Source of the DNA: Camphora micrantha
Lineage: Eukaryota; Streptophyta; Magnoliopsida; Laurales; Lauraceae
Direction of reading: 5' to 3'
NCBI GenBank assembly: GCA_003546025.1
Contig: QPKB01000001.1
Location: forward strand, 42,537,238 to 42,601,237
DNA length: 64,000 bases
Below the pieces are notes generated by a model. The model was not told the origin of the DNA, searched no databases, and worked only from the letters and a program-made list of their open reading frames with translations. Both the position numbers and the translations under genes were made by a program. Below, piece after piece: positions 25,901-37,701 of this stretch (the first letter of the stretch is position 1; every line of letters begins with the position of its first letter).

Positions 25901-28900
25901 TTTTAGAGACTGCATCTTGACAATTTCTATGCTGTGTTCATTGAGAATAGCCAATGGCAATTTATAGAGTATAACCAAGATATTAATATTAAACTAGGAA
26001 ACTAATCACATTATAATACAAAACCCAAGTCACATCATAACACTGGCTTAATATAACACAAATTTAATATAATCCTAATCTAAGACAAAATGATTCCCAT
26101 ATAAACAAATTACCCAGAATTACTAGAATAACTACAAATAAGATGCTAACTGTTTCTCAACAAAAATCACCTAAAAAAATCTAATACCACAACCAATCAC
26201 ACAAATCTTGTTTCATTGCCTATGCTAACAATTAACCGTCCTTTCTAACAGCAAAAATTCGGCTTTCGCGCAAATACCAAGAAGGACAAGGGTGGCGATG
26301 GAGAAATAAAAAAGGAGAAAGCAGAAGATTCAAAGAAAACTAAAGAAATAGAGAGGGAAACAAAAAAAGCCATAAGTATACACAGGGTACTGTGTATGTT
26401 TGCTCATGTAAGTGAAAACTTTGTAATAATGTGAAATAGAATGAAGAGAAAGATAAGAGCTTGGAGAAAACTTGATACCTCAATAGGAGGATCGTCAGTA
26501 TATTTATAATCACATTATACCCTAATCAAGGGCTCTAATTATCATAATCAGTACAATCAGAATCAATCTCCTAATCTATACAAGTAAAATAAGAGAGAAA
26601 TCAGGATACAATCTACACAATCTAAGAAAGATCCCACACGTGGGATTTTGTATATACACTTGATGGGCTGGACCTATTCGGGCTGGGCTGGGCCTAGTGG
26701 GCCTAGGCCACCTTATCTTCTACACGCCCCCTCAAATTGATGTGGTAATGCAGAAAACAGCAATTTGCTAGTAAGATCATGATGGCGCGGTTTGGGAAGG
26801 GCTTTGGTGAAGATATCCGCCAACTAGTCGTGAGTAGAGACATGAGGCAAGGTTATCTTCTCAGTGACAACATGCTTACGAATGAAATGACAATCAATCT
26901 CAATGTGCTTCGTCCGTTCATGAAAAACTGGATTATTAGCAATTCTAGTAGCACTGGTATTGTCCCCATGAAGAGGTGTAGAACCACCAACAATGACACC
27001 TAATTCACAGAGAAGACGGCGGAGCCAGATGATTTCAGCACTTGCAGATGACATTGCCCAATATTCGGCCTCAGCAGAAGACTTTGACACAGTGGTTTGC
27101 TTCTTGCATTTCCACGAAATCAGAGAGTCGCCAAGAAACATACACCAGCCAGTAGTAGATCGCCGAGAATTAGGGCAACCAGCCCAGTTGGCATCAGCAT
27201 ACGCTGATAATCGCAGAGAAGTATGAGAAGCGTAGAATAGACCATGAGAAAGAGTGCCTTTAACATAACGGAGAATGCGCAAAGCAGCAGCAAGGTGGGG
27301 TTTGTGAGGATTGCTCACAAATTGGCTAACTGTATGAACTGCATGAGAAATATTAGGTCGAGTCATAGTTAAGTAGAGCAAACTACCAACTATCCGCAGA
27401 AAAATAGAGGGATCATCCAAGGGAGGGCTATCCTCCATACTGAGTTTGGTGTTCAATTCCATCGGCATATCAAAAGTGTGAGCATCATCAAGTCTCGCTG
27501 AGGTGATTAAATCAGTAGCATATTTACGCTGATGGACCCGAATGCCTGATTTGGTACGCGAAAACTCAAGGCCCAGAAAGGAGGTGAGAGGACCAAGATC
27601 CTTCATTTTGAAGTGGTGAGATGGTCCTTAAGAGCCGTAATGCCGGAAATATCATTGCCACTGATGATCATATCATCAACATAGACTAAAAGGAATGTGT
27701 AACCCTTCGATGTCCAGCGAAGAAATAGTGAACTGTCAGAATGACTCTGATGAAACCCAGCTTGAAGAATTGCTGCCCGGAATTTATCAAACCAAGCCCT
27801 GAGAGCCTGCTTAAGTCCATAAAGAGATTTACGCAACTTGCAAACATGCTGAGCAGGACAAGCATATCCCGGAGGAGGTTTCAAGTAGATAGTCTCTTTC
27901 AAATCGCCATGAAGAAAGACATTTTTGACATCCATTTGCCATAGAGGCCAGTTGCGGGCTGCAGCGACACAAAGAAGAGTGCGAACAGTGGTCATTTTAG
28001 CCACTGGTGCAAATGTCTCCTCATAGTCAATGCCATACTCCTGCTTGTAACCTTGAGCAACCAATCTGGCTTTGTAGCGATCAAGACTCCCATCAGAGTG
28101 AACTTTGACAGAATAGATCCATTTGCTGCCAATCACAGAGGCTCCTTCAGGAGTCGGTCCCAAGTCCCATGTGTTGTTCGCTTCAAGAGCAAGCAACTCC
28201 TCAGTCATAGCATCCTGCCAGTATGCAATCTTTGAAGCCTGTGAATAAGAGGTGGGTATAGGAGAACTATCCTAAGAAGTGAAAAGAGCAGGAAAGCCAT
28301 ATCTATCAGGAGCAACAGAAGGGCGACTAAAACGTCGCAAGGGTATGACAGCATCAGTAGAGGAAGTATTAATACCTGAGGGTGCAGGAGGCAGCATTGG
28401 GATAGGATCGGGAGAAGGAGGCCCCACAGGAGGAACTGTGTTACGCCTAACATAGACATTGGTAATAGGTGGTGGAGAAGTAGCTACAGGGAATTGTGGG
28501 TAGATAAGATACAACAATAGGATGAGTATCTAAACGCAAAGAAAAGAAAGGAATGTGTTCCGAGAAAATCACATTACAAGATATTCGCATGCGTTTCTCG
28601 GAGTGTTCATAACACAGAAATCCCTTGTGTTCAGTACTGTATCCTAGGAAGATACATTTGGCAGCTTGTGGTGACAACTTAGTATGCTCTGTAGGGGGAA
28701 GATGGACAAAGCACAAGCAACCAAAAACACGTGAGAATATGAAGGGGTATGACCAAAGAGAGCTTCATATGGAGTAGTCTTTCCTAGAACGGAGCTAGGA
28801 TGACAATTGAGGAGATACACAGCAGTCTGTGCAGCATCACACCAAAAATTTGGAGGAACTAACGATGCAAGTAGGAGAGTACGAACAATTTCAAGAATAT

Positions 28901-31900
28901 GCATGTTCTTCCTCTCTGCAACACCATTCTGTTGTGGAGTATGTGGGCAGGATTTTTGGTGAAGAATGCCATTATCAGAAAGGAAGGTAGAAAAATCATG
29001 GGACATGTATTCTCCACCGGAGTCAGACCGAAGAATTTTTATATTTTTCTAAAATTGGGTTTGAACCATATTATAAAATTTTTGGAAAAGAGAAAATACT
29101 TCAGATTTGAAACGCATGAAATAAATCCAAGTGAATCGAGAATGGTCGTCAATAAAGGTCACATAATACTTAAACCTTGTCCTACTCAATGTGGATGCAA
29201 TTCCCCAAACATCAGTGTGAATAATATCAAAAGATGATAATGCACGAGAATGATGAATAGGAAACGGCAAAATATGGCTCTTACTCAAACAACACGTTTC
29301 ACATTTTGATTGAAGTAAAGAGGACATCATTTTATTATCAATAGTGGATTCTAAACATCCAAGTTTAAACAAAGAAAGTAAATAAGCATTGTTCACATGA
29401 CCAAGACGACTATGCCACATAGTCCACATTTTATTGAAATTAGGAGAAGAAGAAAATAGGGAACGATGTCCAATGTCAAGCAGAAACAGTCGACCATGTT
29501 TACTCCCCGTTTCGATCACCTTCCCAGTTTGCCGCCTCTGTATGACACAACCAGTGGAAGAAAAGTTAATATGGTATCCATCATCAATAAGTTGCCCGAC
29601 AGAAAGTAAATTGGCTGATAATTTGGGAACAAAATAGACATTGGAAAGGTGGAGGGACTGGCCAGAGACACTAGATAAAGTAACGGTACCAATTCCGGAA
29701 ATAAGTAATTGGTCTCCATTAGCAGTGGTGATTTTGTCTTTGCCAAGGTAAGGGTTAGAGGCTGTAAAACTACTTTCCACAAAAGTCATGTGGTTTGATG
29801 CTCCTGAATCTAGAAACCAGGTAGATGGGGTGATGGAGGAAGACAGAGAGATTGAAGAATGAAAAGCAAGAAATGCTAGAAGAGGATGAGTTTGATACCG
29901 ACCACTGTTAAAACCCATAGATGCATATGCAGAGGTCACCGTGTTCTAAATAAGTTCTTGAATTTGGGCTGGAGTAAGAGATACAGCCTCGGAAGAAGTG
30001 CTTTCCGTATCAAGGAGAGGTGCTTGAACTTGGAACGCAGCTGTAGCATTTTGTCTGGGCATGGTGGAAGGATTTTGCTTCTGCTGGGACCCATTCTTTC
30101 GCTGTAAGCTGCGACAGTCATCAATAAGATGACCAGAGCGTTTGCAATATCTGCAAACCAATTTCTTTCGACAGTTCTTGGCCAGGTGACCGAATCCTTT
30201 GCACTCATAGCATTGAGTAGGCTTCTGATTGGGGGCTGCCAGGAGAGCAAAATCAGCCGGGAGAGGGGCTAGGAAGGCCTCTGGTTCTTCAAAAATGCCA
30301 CGCTGAGGGTTGAGGCGAAGTTCTTCGCGAAGAACTTCATGGAAGCATGTATCCAGGTTTGCAGAAACTTCTCTATTCATGAGAGCAGACCAAACAGATT
30401 TGAATTCGGGTCTGAGATTCATCAGGAACTGGCTGATGTGGGTTTCCTCTTGTAATTTAAGAGCCTCAGGAAGAAACCCAACAGAAACAGTTTGAATAAT
30501 CATAGCATCCCTCTCAGTCCATAAGGTGAGAAATCCATTGAAGTACGCATGTACAGATTTATCACCTTGACTGAATTTTGCAATTTCACTATCTAATTGA
30601 AATTTGCGAGCTTTATTTGTTTGATGATAAACATTCTTTAGATGACCCCACATATCAAATGCGGTAGTATATGCTTGAAGAGCAATGGCAAGAGAAGGGT
30701 CAATGGAGTTAAGAATCCAAGTGATGACCTTAGCATTTTCTTTAGACCAGGTGTGTAATGCTTTTGTGTCAGTAGTGCTAGCAGCAGGTTTAGTTATTGA
30801 TCCATCCAGATAACCAAACAGTCCTTGGCCTTAGACAAAATTCTTCAGATGAAGAGACCAAGCCATATAATTATTCCCATTAAATTTAACTGGAATAACA
30901 TCATACTTGTCCATAGTAGAAAAGAGGTAGCAACAATACTAACAGCAGAAAATATCAACCAATGACTGCAAACAGGAACAGCAGCAACAGTGTACTAACA
31001 GTGCAAAGACAGCAACAGAACAGCAACAGAACTGTCAACAAAACAGCACTAACAGTGTACTAACAGTGCAGTAATCAGCACTGATCAGCCATTAATCAGC
31101 CTTAATCTGTAACAAGAAGCTTCCTCAGCATACAACAGCAATCAGTTTTATAAATAGAAGGAGAAGACAGCAGATAAATGGCCAAAAAAGTCTGAAATAT
31201 GGTTCAGATCTGTTGCTGGAGCAGAAGAACCCAAAACAGACCCAAAAAAGGGTTCAAAACAGGCTGACGACCCCCTTTTTGGCTGCTAGAGTGGACACGT
31301 GGGGCCCACAATGAGATCAAACTGTGATCAGTGAACACAGTCCTCTGTGTGATACTTCTTACTATCCTTCATATCAGGTTGCATACCAATCTGATGAAAA
31401 TCCGCAAGATGGGACGGATTTGATGAAAAGTATCTTGAAAAACTAGAAAATCACAAGAAGTAGTAGATGGCCTACCTCAGATGTGCCAAAAATTCTGAAA
31501 AAATAACCAGAGTTCCTATGTAATATGGGCGACCCTTGTGGAGGTGATCGTTTGTGATATATGGATGATCGGATGATGGCCCACCTTGATTTCCACTCTG
31601 CAGACTGTCGACATGATGAAACTGTCGTGAGAAAGAGTTCTCTTTCTAGAACCTTGAGATGGGATTGCAACTGAGAGACAGTTGAGATGAGGAGATCCCA
31701 CAGATCTCTGATACCATGTAATAATGTGAAATAGAATGAAGAGAAAGATAAGAGCTTGGAGAAAACTTGATACCTCAATTGGAGGACCGTCAGTATATTT
31801 ATAATCACATTATACCCTAATCAAGGGCTCTAATTATCATAATCAGTACAATTAGAATCAATCTCCTAATCTATACAAGGAAGTAAAATAAGAGAGAAAT

Positions 31901-34900
31901 CAGGATACAATCTACACAATCTAAGAAAGATCCCACACGTGGGATTTTGTATATACACTTGATGGGCTGGACCTATTCGGGCTGGGCTGGGCCTAGTGGG
32001 CCTAGGCCACCTTATCTTCTACAAACTTTACATTACAAGATACCACCAATATTACCAAGATACATTAAAATGACCAGGCATTAGCTTTTGACATGCTAGG
32101 GCATGAAATACCATAAACAAACAAAGTTCTAAGTTAGAAAAAAGGAAACAGCTTAGGGGCAAGCCAAGCTTTTCATTAATTTACAAAAAACAAATAATAA
32201 GTATAGAGAGAGGAAAAGGAAAAGAAGATCTTTTAATACCAGGACTAAATATTGTTGATGAGTTAAAAAATCCAATCACTAAATAATTCTCAGGTAAATC
32301 TTTAACAGATCAACTCAGTTAATGTACTTAGGGCCATTAGGAAAAAGTATTTATAACACAGCAACTTTATATGTTGCTTATACTCCAAGATAATTAAGCA
32401 GTGGCCATGCTCTGCACAAAATGCGCAGTTTTTAACATTGAAATGAATCTAGAAACAATTGAAGTAAAAAAAAAAAAACATCATTTTCATAGGTTTTCCA
32501 ACCCAAAGTCCAAAAATGTTAAACAAATTGATGCCAAATGCATAGATTGGTCACTTGCACTATGAGTTCTCAACACAAAATAAACCATAATGATATCACG
32601 CCAGCCAATGACCAACAATGTCAGTCAAACTGCAAGGTATGCTGAATAGTTAAAGAAACTGTGGGTAGACTAAATGACTGCTCATAAGTTTAAAAGAAAA
32701 AATGAGGCAAAGTAAACAAAAGGTAACATAGCTTACCGCATGATTAGCAATTACTCGAGCACAGGATGTCTTCCCCGTCCCTGGAATTTATAGTGGCTTA
32801 GTAAGCTTGCCCTAAATGTTAAGATAAGAAACATAGGGCAATAAAGATAACAAAATATTTTTTTTAAAATGTTTAACATAGCAAGCCTGTGATATATATA
32901 TAAATATATTTTATCATTGAGATGATGACCATTGATTCAGGTGTACAAAATGAAACTCGAAACTTTAACTTTCAACATTCTAAAAAAAAATATAGAAAGA
33001 AAGCAAGGATACATAATTATTTTTTTACCCTTGATTTGATATTACCAAAGGTGGAAGAAATTTCAATTTCCATCATCCATAAAAACTAAAAAACATAGAA
33101 GAAAATAAAAATAAAAATAAAAAAAAAAAAGAGAGAAAGGAGGGAGCTATTAATATTTTTAGTGGGAAGAAACCAAACTTTTAACTTGCAAGCAACCAAA
33201 GGGGTCAACGATTCATTAAACAAAGATGCACTAACTACTCTACTTATGCACACAAAAATAATCATACTCTGAGATCCAAACCGTTCGAGTGACTGCTTCC
33301 CCACCTTTTTCTTGATTCAACCCTTTCTCACTAAGATAATTAAATAATCAGTCCAGAGTTGCTAAAAATTACGAAGTCTAAATGTTTCTCAACAATATTT
33401 TGTGCATATGGCCAACCCTCTAATACAATCCATATTTATGGAACTGTACCAGATTTCACTTCAACCAGGGTGATTGATATACACCATCAGACTGACCAGA
33501 TGTGCTGAGAGTAGTAGACTTAATTCTGGAAGATATGGGCAGACTTGTAACACAGGAAAAGTGGAGGGTTTATTTTTTATTTTTTTTGGTAATTTTCAGA
33601 AGAATGATAAACTAGATTAAAAAAGGCATGCAACCCTAAGGTATACATCAGAAAATTCTTCTCCTGCAATTTCTAACTTCCTTCTTTTCTCTTCTACGGT
33701 TTCTAAACCTTAAGGAGGGAAACCCTAGAAATTATCATAATAATGTATAATGCATAATTACATGTATCGCAAAACCAAATCCAACAACAGATAACACTAC
33801 AATTAGAGTGAAATTTGGACAAGAGCCTAACATAGGCAGGCGTCTGATATAAGTAGGTTGGATCAAACAAAGGTGGGGCAAATAGATAGGTGGCTAGCAA
33901 AGGTCATGAGAGTAGGTAGTGTCACCACCATGAAATAACATTTGACCCTTCATCTAGGCTGTTGAAAGTTGACATCTTTTATGTGAAGGTGGCCTGTTTT
34001 CACCCATAAAGAAAGCCCACCCATCCCCTTCCACTGTGTGACCCTCATGTGGGTCTCGAGAAAAGTTAATAATTTCATTGCAAATGTATCATTTGAGCTT
34101 TATCCTGGTAAGTTCAAACCTGGTGGACCTTCAAAAAGTACAGCTCGAGGTCGATTGGACTCAAACTTGCAGCGAGTGCCACGAGCAATATCATCATAAA
34201 CTTCGGGACTATGCAGAGCTAGTAAAATGGTATCTTCTATTTCCCTACAAAATAAAGTTGACATCATTTCCAATGCCCTGTAGGAATTGAGTGAATTGTA
34301 TTATCGATAAAAAGAAGACGCACAGCTTAAAATGTAATCACCAAAAATATGAAGCAGCCATGCAAATATACATGTGAATAAAGACATTTTATGCTGATGT
34401 TTACTCACAAAAGCAAATGCATATGAATATATTAAATACACACATACATACAAACAAATACAAGAACTCATCATGGTGATCAACATATCCTACTCATAGT
34501 ATTACTGAATTGCTTGTGAGTAATAATGTAACACACAATAATGAATCAATTCTACTCTGTTGCATTTCCTTTCTTATTGGGGACAAGACTTTTTAAGTAC
34601 ACAATTTGTATGCAACTGGGGAAAGAAAGGTGATGGCTGGAATGTTAAAGGGATCAGGACTGACGAAAAGAACTGTTTTGAACTGTTATCATCCAGGGAC
34701 AGAAACTTAAAGTTGTTGTATGAGGAAAAAGCAGCCAGCCAGTTCCTGGGGACAGGTTGGGTTGTGTTCTGGTCAAAGTTTTGGATTGGGAAAAGTCTGG
34801 GGTTGAGGTGCAGGTTTAAGACAAAATTAGGACTTGCATTAAGGTATTTTCGTTGGGAAACTTAAGGTTTTGGTTGGGTATGGGCTGGGGCTCATTCAGG

Positions 34901-37670
34901 ACAGTCAATTGATGGATTTGATAGGATTTCATGGGCAGGATACTGCAGTTTTCTTGAGTCGCGAAAATTGGGGAATTTTAGGGGTTTTCTTTTTGGCAGG
35001 AAAGGGGAAGGTTTAGAGATTTCAAAGAGAATGATTGGGGACCAAATAGGCAGGAAATCAAGAAGAAATAACAGCAACACAGTGGAAACAGCAAAGAATG
35101 AAAGAATTATAGAAATATGGGAGTAATTTTTTTTTATGAAAGAAGTGAACTAGTCGAGGAGCTGACTAGAACACCAGAAAGGGAAGAACACATACGAAAC
35201 CCAATGGGACTTTGTAAGAACCCAATCCCAAATTAATAATATTTAATTCTTATTAAATTGAATTGTGAAATAAATAATAAACTAATCAAATTAGGGGAAA
35301 TCGACCCACATTTGACAATTAGGGTACATTTACGGCACAACATAAGTAGGACGCGATGTGAGATTTTGGGTAGATTTTGATGAGTATGTAAATAAATAGG
35401 AAAAATACTTAGTAAAAAATCCTAAAGGTGTTCATTTTCCAAATAAATTGCTAGAGGTCAAGGTGATAACCAGAACAATCAGAATAACAATGACGCCCGC
35501 TTCTAGATGTTGCTTCAAGCCTTCACGGCTTCACAACAAAGTAGAATCAGAACCAGACTCAGTTTCAACAACAGTTTAGCAACGTTTTTAACTGTATCAT
35601 GGAACCCGCATAGCAACAACCATAACAATTAGTTCAAGCTCCTTGCGCCATACCCAAACTAGTTGTTTGAAATATTTAGGAATTTTGGCACCATTGAGTT
35701 CGCCAGGAGCTCAGATCTGTTGGAGGCAGATGAATGGTTGGTTCAAACGGAGAGGATCTTTGATATTTTTTACTGCACTGGATGACAGAAGGTGTCTCTT
35801 GCTGCTTATATGTTCAGAGGAATAGTGATGCAGGCCCTAGAGTTAGTGCTTGCATGGAGTGCCGAAGCACGTGTACGCAAACACTTCAACATGTCTCCTC
35901 GGAGACGTCAAAACGAGGACGCACCTCCAAAGGATACCCACGATAATTCTATAAAATAATCAATGCAATATAAATACGAAAAGAAAACTTACGACCTAAG
36001 AAAACCTAAACCAATAATAGAAACAATCCTAATTATAACTATTTCAATAAAATTAGAAACCTACCAATAAAAATAAAATATTCCTAAATTACTTTGTTGG
36101 GCCCCACACTTCTGCATCATTCCCCTTAGGTTGAAAGAAGAGTTCAACCTCGAACTCAGTTGTTCACGTTGCTTCGGTAGACATGGTGTACGCGATGCAC
36201 TTCCTTAGTGGCATTTGCTCTTGATTTCCTCTTCGGTGATTCTGGTTTTATTGGATAAAGTGACTTCCTTTCCACCGTGCATGAATGTGTACCACATGTT
36301 GTCGCGCATACCTTGAGTGGTATTTTCGTCATATCCATGGGACCCAACCACTATCCATTGGTAACATGTCACACCAAACTGTATCTTTATAACCTCCACC
36401 AATAGCAAAAGTAACTTGACATATATATGCCACACTTGCACTTCATCACCTATCATTAACCATTTGACAAAGTATTGTGCTTATAAACCTTCAGCTTCAA
36501 GCGATCAACAAGAGTTTGAGAGATGATATTTTCACAACTTCCGCCGTCAACCACAACTGTGCAATTTTGCCCATGTACTTACTGTACCTCTTTTTTTTTT
36601 AATGGTAACTTGAATTTAAAAAGGCCTAACAGTACAACAAAATTATGCTGAAAAGAAGGGCCAAGACTCCAAAAAAACAAGAACCACTCAACAAGGAAAA
36701 GCCAAAAAACAAAGCAGCATTACAAAACAAGCAGCTAAAAAGAACAAAACCGTTAATCTAAAGGGGGGAAGAAAAGCAAATGCTGCCTGTTGACACCGTC
36801 CTTATCTAGCATATCTGTCGCACCGTTCACTTACCTCTTTACATGAGAGAAGGAAGCAAAGGTAATATTGGCAAGATCCCGAATCTCCTCTACAATGTCT
36901 GCAAACCTCCGTCATGGGCTAGAGCGCCTCTAAGCCCACCCATGAACACAAGAGGAATAACCTTCCCCCTGAAGATTATCTATGTGCAAATGTTGCACTT
37001 CCTGAAGGACCGTCCGGGGCCAGCTCTCCTAAGCTACAGCTTAGCTTATCATAAGTTGAAATAAGGTTGGTCCCACAAATCAAAGTCGATTATCCTGTTT
37101 TTTACATGATAATCGTCTCCAAAATCAAGATAAATACAATCAGAAATGGATTTTTCAGTTCCATCATACAAAAAACAGATATAATCAACTTTGATTTATG
37201 GGACCAGCACTATTCCAACTTAGGATAAGCTAAGCTACAACTTAGGAGAGCCCTGCTCTATATATGTGTGTGTGTGTGTGTGTGTGGGAAATATTCATGT
37301 GCATTCATCCCTCACCATGTTATGGTGAGGGACAACACAGTAGGGTTGACTTTATAATACATCCGAACCATCCATACACATGGAATCCCCTTAAGTACAC
37401 TAGATCCATTGAATTTTCACCTATCCAAATGGATTGGACCATTGGATCGAGGGTCAAAAATTTCCTTTAATATAAAGTCATTAAATTTGTAGGCCACGGA
37501 TGAAGGGGTTAGAGGCATAGGATTGACCCCAAATTTGATGTATGGTCTCATCCAAGGTGTCTCTTCCCATCCCCCACAAGTCCCATGATTAGTTGGTCCC
37601 CAGGTGGGCCCCATTAAGTTTGTCCCTCACCATATAAGGTGAGAGATGCTCTCACAGGAGCACCTCCCTT

Positions 37671-37701
<31 letters not shown>

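Larger units (their letters stand above)
26422..32023 (-). mobile_element. Copia-3 retrotransposon, complete, young, 5-bp target duplication
   Basis: AACTT flanks both ends (26417-26421, 32024-32028). LTRs of 303 and 307 bp differ by three substitutions and one 4-bp indel. Primer site, polypurine tract, gag, protease, integrase, RT and RNase H are all present in Copia order, on the minus strand, sense to the host gene, in the intron between Walker A and Walker B exons. Despite near-identical LTRs the coding part has at least four in-frame stops and two or more frameshifts, so it could not have moved by its own proteins in this form. Confidence 0.96.

Noticed and set aside
34560..34865. 101-codon frame as a host gene
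   Set aside because: No motif, no splice context, and the opposite strand to the gene; taken as chance.
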